A stretch of 64,000 nt of DNA, taken from contig DASQSE010000019.1 in the NCBI GenBank assembly GCA_035642535.1, forward strand, positions 14,812-78,811, in the 5' to 3' direction. Origin of the DNA: Jatrophihabitans sp035642535 (GTDB lineage: Bacteria > Actinomycetota > Actinomycetes > Mycobacteriales > Jatrophihabitantaceae). Below are positions 33,394 to 42,160 of the stretch, piece after piece; within the stretch, counting starts at the first letter, position 1; the number at the start of each line of letters is the position of its first letter. Under the pieces are notes generated by a model. It was not told where the DNA came from. It saw only the letters and a list, made by a program, of their open reading frames with translations, and searched no databases. The position numbers were made by a program, and so were the translations under genes.

Positions 33394-33759
33394 ATGCTGC
33401 TCTTCGACGGCGGGCTCGCGGTGATCGCGTTCGCGGTCTGGGTCTTCTGCATCATCGACGTGATCACGACCCCGCCCGACCAGTGCCGGAACCTCCCGAA
33501 GCTGGCCTGGCTGCTTGTCGTCGTGCTGCTCATCGATGTGGGTTCGATCGTGTGGCTCATCGCCGGACGCAACTGGGCCCGCGTGCCGTTCGGTGCCGCG
33601 CCGCAGGACGCGCGTCGCACGCCGTCGCGGCCGACCAACCCGGACGACGACGAGGATTTCCTCGCCGGGCTGCGTGCCCGTGCGGAAGAGCAGCGGCGCC
33701 GCGCGCGTGAGACGCAGCAGCGCGACGACTCGCCCGGCGACCAGCCGTCATCCGGGTAG
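33394..33759 (+). CDS. PLDc_N-domain membrane protein, 121 aa
   Basis: Two N-terminal membrane spans (GGLAVIAFAVWVFCIIDVIT and KLAWLLVVVLLIDVGSIVWL) ending in IAGRNW match the PLDc_N domain found at the start of cardiolipin synthases and as free proteins. A charged cytoplasmic tail rich in Arg, Glu and Asp (about 60-121) follows. No phospholipase domain is attached, so it has no obvious enzymatic role. ATG 33394 is chosen as the first start after the divergent Nif3 gene. Followed by another membrane protein gene 31 bp downstream. Confidence 0.75.
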   Translation: MLLFDGGLAVIAFAVWVFCIIDVITTPPDQCRNLPKLAWLLVVVLLIDVGSIVWLIAGRNWARVPFGAAPQDARRTPSRPTNPDDDEDFLAGLRARAEEQRRRARETQQRDDSPGDQPSSG

Positions 33760-33790
33760 CGCGAACCGGTCCGAGCTAGGCTCCGCGTCC

Positions 33791-34444
33791 ATGAGGACGC
33801 GTGCCGGCGACCGGCCGGCGCAGGCGTGGCACGTCCTCACCATCGCCGTCGCGGTCGCCAGCATCGGAACCGAACTCGTCATGGTGGCGAACGGGCACAA
33901 CCCGTTGCTCGCCGACGACACCCCGCCCGCGTCGACGCGCGTGATCCGGTTCTTCAGCTACTTCACGATCCAGTCGAACTTGCTGGTCGCGATCACGTCG
34001 GCGATGCTTGCAGTGCGGCCTCGGCGGGACGGGACGCCGTTCCGCGTGCTGCGACTCGATGCACTGTTCGGGATCACGGTCACACTCGTCGTCTATTCGG
34101 TGCTGCTCGCGCCCCAGCACGACCCCGACGGCATCAACGCATGGACGAACGCCGGCCTGCACTACATCACGCCCGCGCTGGCCATCCTCGGCTGGGTCGC
34201 GTTCGGCCCGCGCCCGCGCATCGACGAGAACACTCTCTTGCGCGCACTGATCTGGCCCGTGCTCTACGTCGCGTACACGATCTGGCACGGCGAGGTCAGT
34301 GACTGGTATCCGTACCCCTTCATCAACGTCGCGCACCTGGGATACGCCACCACGGTGCGCAACGGACTCGGCATGGTGGTGCTCATGGCCGGCGTCGGTG
34401 CGCTCTACCGCATCGGCGACCATCGGCTCGCCAGGACCTTCTGA
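33791..34444 (+). CDS. Pr6Pr-family membrane protein
   Basis: A 217-residue protein with about six membrane spans. Seen: RFFSYFTIQSNLLVAITSAM, YSVLLAPQHD, LHYITPALAILGWVAFGPRP and YTIWHGEVSDWYPYPFINV, the typical pattern of the Pr6Pr (FAR-17a/AIG1-like) membrane family common in actinobacteria. Function unknown; a hydrolase on fatty-acid esters has been suggested for eukaryotic AIG1 relatives. It ends 5 bp before the tRNA gene on the opposite strand. Confidence 0.75.
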   Translation: MRTRAGDRPAQAWHVLTIAVAVASIGTELVMVANGHNPLLADDTPPASTRVIRFFSYFTIQSNLLVAITSAMLAVRPRRDGTPFRVLRLDALFGITVTLVVYSVLLAPQHDPDGINAWTNAGLHYITPALAILGWVAFGPRPRIDENTLLRALIWPVLYVAYTIWHGEVSDWYPYPFINVAHLGYATTVRNGLGMVVLMAGVGALYRIGDHRLARTF

Positions 34445-34449
34445 GCAAG

Positions 34450-34521
34450 TGGGCGCTACTGGGATCGAACCAGTGACCGCTCGGGTGTAAACCGAGTGCT
34501 CTCCCGCTGAGCTAAGCGCCC
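34450..34521 (-). tRNA. tRNA-Val (anticodon UAC)
   Basis: Minus-strand sequence begins GGGCGCTTAGCTCAGCGGG and folds into a full cloverleaf: 7-bp acceptor GGGCGCT/AGCGCCC, D arm with AGCTCAG, anticodon stem CTCGG/CCGAG around the loop TTTACAC (anticodon TAC), and T arm with GGTTCGATCC. Length 72 nt including an A discriminator; CCA is not encoded. It reads GUA and other valine codons. Confidence 0.95.
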
Positions 34522-34552
34522 GCCCCTGGGCACGGATCAGGGTACCGACGCG

Positions 34553-35788
34553 TCAGCGCGGGTCGTGCGGCGCAGAACGGTCGCGCTCGATCGGCCGCGG
34601 CTGCGGCGCATCGAATTCGTCATTTCGGACAGGCGGCTCCGCGGCCGCGACGGCCGGCGATGCTCCATCGGCCAGCGCGAGCTGCCAGAGGTAGTCGTTG
34701 TAGCTGCCGTGGTAGTCGTCCTCGCTGCGGTGCGGCGTGGCGGCGCTGTCCATCACCGGCGCGCGAGCGGCCGACGTCGGGCTTCGGTCACCGGACTGCC
34801 GGGCGAGCTCCGGGCCGGCGTCGGGTCCGAGCGAACGGCCGTACCGGTCGGCGAGTCGCTGCGCACGTGCCCACCGCGACTCTACCGACTCGTCGCGTCG
34901 GGCGAGCGTGCCCACGCCGCGTACCGCCAGCTCGGCGCCGGATCGATCGTCGGCAGTGCCGATCGCCGCAGGGGACGCGGCGTCGAAGTCTTCCGTCCCC
35001 GGTTCGATGCCGAGGAAGCGCCGCCGAGCCTCGCGCACCTCGGCACGGCTGAACAGGAACGGCGCCAGTAGCGCGAGCGCGGCGAAGGCGTACCACTGCA
35101 CCACGTACGCGATCAGTTGCCACTCCTCGGCGCCACCTGTCGGGTTCGACAGGCCGGGTTGCGGCACGACGCGCAGCCCGGCGGATCCCGCCTGACGTGC
35201 CTTGAGGGTCAGGTACGCGTCGTAAGTCGGCGCTTCGAGCCGAGCGCGCTGCTCGGCGGCGTTGATCGAGGTGATCTCCCCGTGGCCCAGCCGGCCCAGC
35301 TGATCGCTGCTCGGCTGCGCGGGCTGCAGCCAACCGGTCACCTGAACCTGTCCCGTCGGAGCGGGCGCGACGCGCGCCGGGCGGGTCTCGGCCGGCGTGG
35401 CGGGAACGAAGCCGCGCACCACGAGCAGCACGCCGGTCGCGGTGCGCAACGGGGTGAGCACGTAGAAGCCCTGTCGCCCCGCCTGCACGTTGCCCGTCAC
35501 GTACTGCTCGGCGCGCGGCAGGAAGCGACCCGACGCAGAGATGGTGCGATACCGGATGGTCGACGCGTCCGCCTGGCGCCGGCCGACGAGCGCAACCGGA
35601 GCGCGGCTGAGCGGCACCGCCGGCGCACGCGCGTTGGCGCGCAGGACGGCGTTGTCGTGGACCTTCTCGTGGTAGCGGTGAATCTCGAACGTGCCGGCCC
35701 CGATGCAGATCAGCGCGATGATCAGCATGGTCACGACGAGCGCTGCGTAGCGTCGCTGCCGCAACGTCCACACGACCGCTCGGAACAC
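34553..35788 (-). CDS. SURF1 family cytochrome oxidase assembly protein
   Basis: A 411-residue inner-membrane protein. N-terminal span AALVVTMLIIALICIGAGTF, then the SURF1 core with GRFLPRAEQYV, YVLTPLRTATGVLLVVRGFV and VTGWLQPAQPS, and a second span QLIAYVVQWYAFAALALLAP. SURF1 helps insert haem a or assemble the aa3-type oxidase. The C-terminal about 140 residues form a hydrophilic low-complexity tail that is longer than in classical SURF1, a common feature of actinobacterial homologues. Divergent from the methyltransferase gene. Confidence 0.9.
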   Translation of the reverse strand: MFRAVVWTLRQRRYAALVVTMLIIALICIGAGTFEIHRYHEKVHDNAVLRANARAPAVPLSRAPVALVGRRQADASTIRYRTISASGRFLPRAEQYVTGNVQAGRQGFYVLTPLRTATGVLLVVRGFVPATPAETRPARVAPAPTGQVQVTGWLQPAQPSSDQLGRLGHGEITSINAAEQRARLEAPTYDAYLTLKARQAGSAGLRVVPQPGLSNPTGGAEEWQLIAYVVQWYAFAALALLAPFLFSRAEVREARRRFLGIEPGTEDFDAASPAAIGTADDRSGAELAVRGVGTLARRDESVESRWARAQRLADRYGRSLGPDAGPELARQSGDRSPTSAARAPVMDSAATPHRSEDDYHGSYNDYLWQLALADGASPAVAAAEPPVRNDEFDAPQPRPIERDRSAPHDPR

Positions 35789-35810
35789 CTGATTACCGTA
35801 CGCTCGGCGC

Positions 35811-36422
35811 GTGGGCGGGTTCGACGTCCGACATTGGGACGAGCGTTACGGCGCTACCCCGTCGCTCTGGGGCGCCGAGCCGAACCGGTGGGTCGCCGTC
35901 GAACTCGCCGAACTCGCGCCCGCGATCGCCGTCGACCTCGCCTGCGGGGAGGGACGCAACGCGGTCTGGCTGGCCCAGCGAGGTTGGCGGGTCTACGGCG
36001 TGGACTTCTCGGGCGTCGGGCTGGCGAAGGCAGCAGAGCTCGAACGGCGCGTCTTGGACAGCCCCCGAGTCACCTGGGTCGAGGCGGACGTGACGACCTA
36101 CGCCCCGCCGGAGCCCGTCGACCTCGCGCTGTTGTGCTACCTGCAGGTGCCGGAATCGGCTCGACGCGCCGCCGTGCGCACTGCGGCCGGCTCGCTGGCG
36201 CCGGGCGGCACGCTGCTCGTCATCGCCCACGACTCACGCAACCTCACCGACGGCACGGGCGGGCCGCAGGACCCCGGCGTGCTGTACACGGCCGCGGACG
36301 TCGCGGCCGACCTCGCCGGAACCGGGCTGCGCGTCGAGAAGGCGCTCGAGGTGCTGCGGCCGGTCGAGGGTACGGAGCGGCCGGCCATCGACGCGCTGCT
36401 GCGCGCGGTCAGAGGGCCTTGA
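35811..36422 (+). CDS. Class I SAM-dependent methyltransferase
   Basis: A 203-residue protein resembling the TehB/thiopurine-type small methyltransferases: WDERYGATPSLWGAEPNRWV at the N-terminus, SAM-binding motif I AVDLACGEGRNAVWLAQRGW, then GVDFSGVGLAKAAE and a motif around DLALLCYLQVP. The substrate is unknown (small molecule such as tellurite, thiol or metalloid is typical). GTG start at 35811. Its 3' end overlaps ahpE by 14 bp, tail to tail. Confidence 0.82.
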   Translation: MGGFDVRHWDERYGATPSLWGAEPNRWVAVELAELAPAIAVDLACGEGRNAVWLAQRGWRVYGVDFSGVGLAKAAELERRVLDSPRVTWVEADVTTYAPPEPVDLALLCYLQVPESARRAAVRTAAGSLAPGGTLLVIAHDSRNLTDGTGGPQDPGVLYTAADVAADLAGTGLRVEKALEVLRPVEGTERPAIDALLRAVRGP

Positions 36423-36864
36423 TCGCGGCGATCCAGGCCGCGGGATCGCGCCCGTCGCCGGGGTTGTTCATCTCGGTGAACCGGACGATCCCGTCCCGAT
36501 CGACGAGGAAGGTGCCGCGATTGGCGAAGCCCAACTTCTCGTTGAACACCCCGTACGCTTGCGCTGTCGCACCATGCGGCCAGAAATCCGACACCAACGG
36601 AAACTCGAAGCCCTCGCGATCGCTGAAGATCTTCTGCGAGTACACCGAGTCGACACTGACCGTGACCACCTGGACGTTGTCGTTCTGGAAGCTGTCGAGA
36701 TCCTGCTGCACGCGGTTGAGTTCGCCGGTGCAGATGCCGGTGAACGCAAGCGGATAGAACACGATCAGCACGGCCCTGCTGCCGCGGAACGCGGAGAGCG
36801 TGAACTCCTCGTTGTTCTGATCCCGCAGCGTGAAGTCCGGTGCGTCCTCGCCGACTCGGATCAT
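36409..36864 (-). CDS. ahpE: Peroxiredoxin, AhpE type
   Basis: A 151-residue one-cysteine-type peroxiredoxin that reduces hydroperoxides and peroxynitrite. Seen: GEDAPDFTLRDQNNEEFTLS, then FYPLAFTGICTGELN containing the PxxxTxxC active-site motif with the peroxidatic Cys near residue 45; no second resolving CxxxxC in the AhpE region is present. It corresponds to M. tuberculosis AhpE (Rv2238c), which also sits beside a DUF3052 gene and aceE. The upstream gene on the same strand is DUF3052 (28-bp gap). Confidence 0.9.
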   Translation of the reverse strand: MIRVGEDAPDFTLRDQNNEEFTLSAFRGSRAVLIVFYPLAFTGICTGELNRVQQDLDSFQNDNVQVVTVSVDSVYSQKIFSDREGFEFPLVSDFWPHGATAQAYGVFNEKLGFANRGTFLVDRDGIVRFTEMNNPGDGRDPAAWIAAIKAL

Positions 36865-36892
36865 CTTTCGCTCCGCAAGCGTCGCTCGGCGA

Positions 36893-37321
36893 TCATCGTT
36901 TGCCGCCCGAGGACTTGCGCCCGACCAGCCGGGCCGCGGCCCACTCGGGCCCGACAGTCGCGATCGACGTCTGCGAGAGCCCGGCGATGGAGGCGGCCTC
37001 CGCGATGTCGGACGGCTCGACGTAGTTGTCCCGCCCCCGCTTCGGCGTCAGCAGCCAGATGTAGCCGTCGTCGGCAAGTGGCGCGATGGCGTCGACGAGG
37101 ACGTCGGCCAGATCACCGTCACCGTCGCGATACCAGAGCAGGACGACGTCGACGACCTCGTCGGTGTCCTCCTCGACCATCTCTTCACCGATCTGATCGG
37201 CAACACCCGCGCGCAGCTCCTCGTCCACGTCGTCGTCGTAACCGGACTCCATTACGATCATGCCGGGCTTGAGACCCAAGCGCTCGGCGATCCCCGTCCC
37301 GGACGGGGGGGTCGGGCTCAC
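36893..37321 (-). CDS. DUF3052 family protein
   Basis: A 142-residue acidic protein. GTG 37321 follows GAGGAGG by 8 nt, which sets the start. Conserved stretches are IAERLGLKPGMIVMESGYDD, VDVVLLWYRDGDGDLADVLV and GYIWLLTPKRGRDNYVEPSD. Homologues (Rv2239c-like) are widespread beside aceE in actinobacteria, but their role is unknown. It is divergent from aceE, sharing a 158-bp regulatory region. Confidence 0.85.
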   Translation of the reverse strand: MSPTPPSGTGIAERLGLKPGMIVMESGYDDDVDEELRAGVADQIGEEMVEEDTDEVVDVVLLWYRDGDGDLADVLVDAIAPLADDGYIWLLTPKRGRDNYVEPSDIAEAASIAGLSQTSIATVGPEWAAARLVGRKSSGGKR

Positions 37322-37479
37322 GGCCGCATCCTCCTCGCTCGTCGCGCGGTTTTCGTACCGCGCAGTAACTCCTGTACCGACCCTAGGGCAGCACGTCCTA
37401 CGCACCCTAGTGGCTCGCAAGGGTGTTGACTGGACAATGGAGGCAACGCCACGAGCGTCGCAACTTCTAAGGAGGGCGC

Positions 37480-40233
37480 GTGACCCGCGACCGGTTCAGC
37501 ATCATCACGGACGGGCTGCCCAGCCAGCTGCCCGACATCGACCGGGACGAGACCCGCGAATGGCTGCAGTCGCTCGACGCTGCGATCGACACGGACGGCC
37601 GGCAGCGGGCCCGCTTCCTGATGCTCAAGCTGCTCGAACGAGCGCGCGAGCGCCAGGTGGGCGTGCCCGGGCTGCGCAGCACGGATTACATCAACACCAT
37701 CCCGCCGGAGCGGGAGCCGTGGTTCCCCGGCGACGAGCACATCGAGCGCCGGATCCGCGCCTACATCCGCTGGAACGCCGCGATCATGGTGTCGCGCGCG
37801 AACAAGACCGTCGGCGTCGGCGGCCATATCGCCACCTACGCGTCCGCCGCGTCGCTCTATGAGGTCGGCTACAACCACTTCTTCAGCGGCAAGGACCTCG
37901 CGACCGGGATGGGCGACCAGGTCTACTTCCAGGGACACGCCGCCCCCGGTATCTACGCGCGGGCGTTCCTCGAGGGCCGGCTCACCGAGGAGCACCTCGA
38001 CGGCTTCCGGCAGGAGCAGTCGCACGCGCCGTTCGGCCTGTCGTCCTACCCGCACCCGCGGCTCATGCCGCAGTTCTGGGAGTACCCGACGGTGTCGATG
38101 GGGCTGGGCCCGATCGGCGCGATCTACCAGGCCCGGTTCAACCGCTACCTGCACGCCCGCGGGCTGGCCGACACGTCCAACTCGCACGTCTGGGCATTCC
38201 TCGGCGACGGCGAGATGGACGAGGTGGAGTCACTCGGTGCCATCGGCGTGGCGGCCCGCGAAGAGCTGGACAACCTCACGTTCGTCATCAACTGCAACCT
38301 GCAGCGACTGGACGGGCCGGTACGCGGCAACGGCAAGATCATCCAGGAACTCGAGGCGTACTTCCGCGGTGCCGGATGGAACGTCATCAAGGTCATCTGG
38401 GGTCGCGACTGGGATCCGCTGCTCGCGGCCGACGGCGACGGCGTCCTCGTCAACCAGATGAACACCACGCCGGACGGCCAGTTCCAGACGTACACGGTCG
38501 AGACGGGTGCGTACATCCGCGACCATTTCTTCGGCGGCGACCCGCGGCTGCGCAAGATGGTCGAACACCTCACCGACGACGACCTGCGCTGGCTCTCCCG
38601 CGGCGGGCACGACTACCGCAAGGTGTATGCGGCGTTCGAGGCGGCGCGCAACCACAGCGGGCAGCCGACGGTGATCCTCGCCAAGACGATCAAGGGCTGG
38701 ACGCTCGAGTCATTCGAGGGCCGCAACGCGACGCACCAGATGAAGAAGCTGACGAAGGCGGACCTGAAGGCCTTCCGTGACCGGCTGCGCCTCGACATCG
38801 ACGACGCGGACCTCGAAGGCGATCTGCCGCCGTACTTCCACCCCGGCGAGAAGTCGGACGAGATCCAGTACATGAAGGAGCGCCGGGCCGCGCTCGGCGG
38901 CGCCTCGCCGAAACGAGTCGTGCGGGCCAAACCGCTGCCGCAGCCCGGCGAGCAGGCCTACGCGGAGCTGCGCTCCGGCTCGGGCAAGCAGCAGATCGCC
39001 ACCACGATGGCCACCGTCCGGCTGTTCAAGGACCTGATGAAGGACAAGGAGATCGGTCCGCGGTTCGTCCCGATCATCCCGGACGAAGCGCGCACCTTCG
39101 GCCTCGACGCGATCTTCCCCACGGCGAAGATCTACTCGCCGCACGGCCAGGAATATGACGCGGTCGACCGCGAGCTACTGCTGTCGTACAAGGAGTCGAA
39201 GATCGGGCAGATCCTGCACGAGGGCATCTCCGAGGCCGGCTCGATGGCGTCGCTGACCGCGGCGAGCACGTCGTACGCGACGCATGCCACGCCGATGATC
39301 CCGTTTTACATCTTCTACTCGATGTTCGGCTTCCAACGGACCGGCGACCAGTTCTGGGCGCTCGCCGACCAGCTCGGCCGCGGGTTCGTGTTGGGCGCGA
39401 CCGCCGGCCGGACGACGCTGACCGGCGAGGGGTTGCAGCACGCCGACGGTCACTCCCTGCTGCTCGCGTCGTCGAACCCGGCCTGCGTGGCGTACGACCC
39501 GGCCTGGGCGTTCGAGATCGCGCACATCGTGCGCGCCGGGCTGGCCCGGATGTTCGGCGTCGGCGCGTACGACACGCCGGAGGTCTCCGACCGGGACGTC
39601 TTCTACTACCTGACGATCTACAACGAGCCGATCGTCCAGCCCAAGGAGCCGGAGCACGTCGACGTCGACGCATTGGTGCGCGGCATCTACTGCTACTCCC
39701 CCGCGTCCGAGCCGAACGGGCGGCCGCGCGCGCAGGTCCTCGCCTCCGGGGTCGCGATGCCGTGGGCGCTCGACGCGCAGCGCATGCTCGGCGAGGAGTG
39801 GGGTGTCGACGCCGACGTCTGGTCGGTGACGTCCTGGAACGAGTTGCGCCGCGACGCGGTGGATTGCGAGCAGTACGCGCTGCTGCACCCGGGCGAGGAG
39901 GCGCCGGTGCCGTTCGTCACGCAGCAGCTCGCCGACACGGCCGGCCCGGTGGTCGCGGTGTCGGATTACATGCGCGCGGTCCCCGACCAGATCGCCCGCT
40001 GGGTGCCCGGCGACTACACCTCGTTGGGGACGGACGGCTTCGGCTTCGCCGACACGCGCGGCGCGGCGCGGCGCTACTTCCACATCGACGCGCAGTCGAT
40101 CGTGGTCGCGGTGCTCGCGCAGCTGGCGCGGCGCGGCGAGATCAAGCCCGAGGCGCCGCGCGAGGCCTACGACCGGTACCAGCTGGATTCGGTGACCGCC
40201 GCAGGCACCGGCACCGTCGGCGGCGACGCCTAG
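37480..40233 (+). CDS. aceE: Pyruvate dehydrogenase E1 component (homodimeric)
   Basis: A 917-residue thiamine-diphosphate enzyme that decarboxylates pyruvate and passes the acetyl group to the E2 lipoyl domain, giving acetyl-CoA. Seen: the ThDP/Mg signature beginning LGDGEMDEVESLG and ending NCNLQRLDGPVRGN, the E1-N motif SRANKTVGVGGHI, the active-site loop region with AGRTTLTGEGLQHADGHS, and PAWAFEIAHIV. Length is that of E. coli-type AceE. GTG 37480 is preceded by AAGGAGGG. It provides substrate for the fatty-acid cluster downstream. A perfect 20-bp hairpin 26 bp after the stop probably terminates it. Confidence 0.97.
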   Translation: MTRDRFSIITDGLPSQLPDIDRDETREWLQSLDAAIDTDGRQRARFLMLKLLERARERQVGVPGLRSTDYINTIPPEREPWFPGDEHIERRIRAYIRWNAAIMVSRANKTVGVGGHIATYASAASLYEVGYNHFFSGKDLATGMGDQVYFQGHAAPGIYARAFLEGRLTEEHLDGFRQEQSHAPFGLSSYPHPRLMPQFWEYPTVSMGLGPIGAIYQARFNRYLHARGLADTSNSHVWAFLGDGEMDEVESLGAIGVAAREELDNLTFVINCNLQRLDGPVRGNGKIIQELEAYFRGAGWNVIKVIWGRDWDPLLAADGDGVLVNQMNTTPDGQFQTYTVETGAYIRDHFFGGDPRLRKMVEHLTDDDLRWLSRGGHDYRKVYAAFEAARNHSGQPTVILAKTIKGWTLESFEGRNATHQMKKLTKADLKAFRDRLRLDIDDADLEGDLPPYFHPGEKSDEIQYMKERRAALGGASPKRVVRAKPLPQPGEQAYAELRSGSGKQQIATTMATVRLFKDLMKDKEIGPRFVPIIPDEARTFGLDAIFPTAKIYSPHGQEYDAVDRELLLSYKESKIGQILHEGISEAGSMASLTAASTSYATHATPMIPFYIFYSMFGFQRTGDQFWALADQLGRGFVLGATAGRTTLTGEGLQHADGHSLLLASSNPACVAYDPAWAFEIAHIVRAGLARMFGVGAYDTPEVSDRDVFYYLTIYNEPIVQPKEPEHVDVDALVRGIYCYSPASEPNGRPRAQVLASGVAMPWALDAQRMLGEEWGVDADVWSVTSWNELRRDAVDCEQYALLHPGEEAPVPFVTQQLADTAGPVVAVSDYMRAVPDQIARWVPGDYTSLGTDGFGFADTRGAARRYFHIDAQSIVVAVLAQLARRGEIKPEAPREAYDRYQLDSVTAAGTGTVGGDA

Positions 40234-40259
40234 CCGTACTGCGTCCCATCTGTCCGCGT

Positions 40260-40316
40260 CTTCCCCTCCGGTGTGGGCAGATTGCGCCTGGCGAAATGCC
40301 CACACCGGAGGGGAAG
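40260..40316. repeat. Long perfect palindrome, repeat family 2 copy 1 (terminator-like)
   Basis: CTTCCCCTCCGGTGTGGGCA (40260-40279) and TGCCCACACCGGAGGGGAAG (40297-40316) are exact reverse complements of 20 bp, separated by 17 nt. It lies between the ends of aceE and the convergent AbiEi-like gene. A second copy lies on the other side of that gene (41437-41487). Confidence 0.85.
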
Positions 40317-40322
40317 GCGAGG

Positions 40323-41372
40323 TCAGAGGCCGGCTGCCTGGCGCAAACGAGTTCGCGTGGCCGGCCACTCGCGGCCCACATCGGTCCAGATGACACGTTC
40401 CGTCCGGTAGTCCGTCAGCCGCCGCACGCGTGACTCCCGCTTTTTCTCACGCCACAACTCGTCGTCGGTGTACTTGTCCTTCCCGTCCGCCTCAATGGCG
40501 AGGCGTTGCGCGCGAAGGAGCAGATCGAGGCGATAGACCCGGTCAAGTTGCGGGTCCGGGACCTCGACTTGCATCTCTGGAACCGGGAATCCGTCGTCGT
40601 GAAGGCGCAGGCGGGTGATCGACTCGAGTGGCGACTCAGCCTGCGGTGACGCCAGGCTCAGTACCGACCGCGCTTGCCGGACACCTGGCCACCCGATGGC
40701 AACATCGGTCGCTGCAAGGACCTGGCTCAACGTGAAGAGACCTTCTCGCAACGCGGCATCCGCCGCCATTAACCCGTCCCACCGGTCACGCCTTGCGAGA
40801 TCGACCACAGTCCTCACGGGCGTCGCGGCCCAGGTGCCGAACCACCTCGTCATTGCCCAGGGCTTCAGCGCGGCGCCGAAGACATGGGCGCGGGCACGTC
40901 TGCCGAGGCTCGTCGGGGCACCTGTCGTCAGCTCGGGCAGTACCGGAACCCGGACGGTCGGCAGCCCGTACAAGATCGCGGCGCTGCGCCCGTCCACAAC
41001 GTGATCGGGCCGCGACAGTGCCGCCGCACATGCGGTGATCGCGTGGCGTCGCCGCCGAGCTTCCCAATCGTCGCCAGGGACGACAACGGGCGACGCGATG
41101 CCGCGAGCCGGCATCCACAAACGTCCGCGGCGCACTTCTCGCCGGGCGTCATCGCGACTCAGGCCAATCTCGCGCAACTGTCGGCTCGCGATCACGAATC
41201 CTTGCTCGCGCGCCACAGTTCCCACGGGGTCCGAGCCGAGCCGACGCCACTGGTCCTGCCACCAGGCACGCCAGCGTGCGAGTGGAAGATCCGTCAGCGC
41301 GTCGGCGCGGCCAGGCTCGGCGAAGACGAGGACGTTATCGACGTACCAATTCGGATCCGGCAGGTCAGGCAC
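40323..41372 (-). CDS. AbiEi-antitoxin-like / Vsr-DUF559-type PDDEXK protein
   Basis: A 349-residue protein with two parts. N-terminal about 50-240: winged-helix region resembling type IV AbiEi antitoxins (REQGFVIASRQLREIGLSRD, RGIASP, VVDGRSAAILYGLP). C-terminal about 245-349: ESPLESITRLRL and RLDLLLRAQRLAIEADGKDK, giving a possible PD-(D/E)XK nuclease set D283, E294, D296, K298 as in DUF559/Vsr-like proteins. No AbiEii toxin gene is adjacent, so it is not a classical toxin-antitoxin pair. It starts with GTG 41372. It is bracketed by two copies of a long palindrome and interrupts the otherwise conserved aceE-pucR-fabD neighbourhood together with the genes to its right, which hints at insertion. 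Confidence 0.75.
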   Translation of the reverse strand: MPDLPDPNWYVDNVLVFAEPGRADALTDLPLARWRAWWQDQWRRLGSDPVGTVAREQGFVIASRQLREIGLSRDDARREVRRGRLWMPARGIASPVVVPGDDWEARRRRHAITACAAALSRPDHVVDGRSAAILYGLPTVRVPVLPELTTGAPTSLGRRARAHVFGAALKPWAMTRWFGTWAATPVRTVVDLARRDRWDGLMAADAALREGLFTLSQVLAATDVAIGWPGVRQARSVLSLASPQAESPLESITRLRLHDDGFPVPEMQVEVPDPQLDRVYRLDLLLRAQRLAIEADGKDKYTDDELWREKKRESRVRRLTDYRTERVIWTDVGREWPATRTRLRQAAGL

Positions 41373-41436
41373 AGGTTCCGATGGTGCACACGGAGATCGC
41401 CGCTCCCGACGTTTTCCACAGGCCCGGTTTCAACTC

Positions 41437-41487
41437 CCCCTCTGGTGCGGGCACGTGAGGCGCCCGCGGCTGCCCACACCGGAGGGG
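41437..41487. repeat. Palindrome, repeat family 2 copy 2
   Basis: CCCCTCTGGTGCGGGCA (41437-41453) and TGCCCACACCGGAGGGG (41471-41487) pair in 15 of 17 positions. The right arm is identical to that of the copy at 40297-40313. It lies upstream of the AbiEi-like gene and downstream of the SGNH hydrolase gene. Confidence 0.8.
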
Positions 41488-41495
41488 AAGAGCGG

Positions 41496-42137
41496 TCAGC
41501 GGGACGAGGCAGCGGCGGCGGCGATGAGCGGGGCCACGGCGCGATACGCGGCCGGGTTGAGATGGATGCCGTCTTCGGTCCAGTCCAGCGCGGCGAGCGT
41601 CGGGCAGATGTCGATCCAGTTGAAGCCGTGATCGGCCGCCAGCTTCGCCAGCCCGCTGTTCAGCGACCGGACCGCCCGCTTGTCGGCGGGCAGCGGCGGC
41701 ACGGACACGACCGCGACGCGACACCGGGCGCGGGCCAGCCGGGCGAACAGGCTGCGCGCCGCGGCCAACGACTCCGCCCGCGGCACGTCGAAATACACGT
41801 CGTTGCTTCCGATGAACAGCACGAGTTGCGCCGGCCGGTCGGCCAGCACGTCGTCGATCCACGCCGCGACGTCGACGATCTTCGCGCCGGACAGACCGCG
41901 GTTACGGTACGGCGTGAGCAGCTCCAGCCACGGCGCAGCAGCGACCTGCGAATCGCCGACGAGCATCACCGCGCCCGGTTCGGAGCTGCCGAACGTCTGC
42001 CGCGCGAGTGCGGCGAAGTCGTGTTCCGGCGCCTGGATCAGCCGGGCGCGAATCATTGCCCGGCGGCGCAGCCGGCGCGCCAAGGCCAGCCCGAGCAGCG
42101 CATTCAAACCGAGCGACCCGCGCAACAACCACCGCAC
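41496..42137 (-). CDS. SGNH/GDSL-type hydrolase
   Basis: A 213-residue esterase-fold protein. Block I is VMLVGDSQVAAAP (nucleophile Ser), block III LFIGSNDVYFD (Gly/Asn oxyanion), block V WTEDGIHLNPAAY (catalytic Asp and His). An N-terminal hydrophobic stretch followed by RRLRRR suggests a membrane anchor or an uncleaved signal. Substrates of this family range from lipids to acetylated sugars; not resolved. It lies 23 bp after the aldo/keto reductase gene, same strand. Confidence 0.82.
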   Translation of the reverse strand: MRWLLRGSLGLNALLGLALARRLRRRAMIRARLIQAPEHDFAALARQTFGSSEPGAVMLVGDSQVAAAPWLELLTPYRNRGLSGAKIVDVAAWIDDVLADRPAQLVLFIGSNDVYFDVPRAESLAAARSLFARLARARCRVAVVSVPPLPADKRAVRSLNSGLAKLAADHGFNWIDICPTLAALDWTEDGIHLNPAAYRAVAPLIAAAAASSR

Positions 42138-42160
42138 GCGAGAACGCTAGTGCGCCGCGC

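Noticed and set aside
37344..37363. GCGCGGT/ACCGCGC hairpin before DUF3052
   Set aside because: Short 7-bp stem in GC-rich DNA between divergent genes; too common to call as a regulatory site.
40323..41372. Complete type IV toxin-antitoxin system
   Set aside because: Only an AbiEi-like protein is present; no AbiEii nucleotidyltransferase toxin gene is adjacent on either side.
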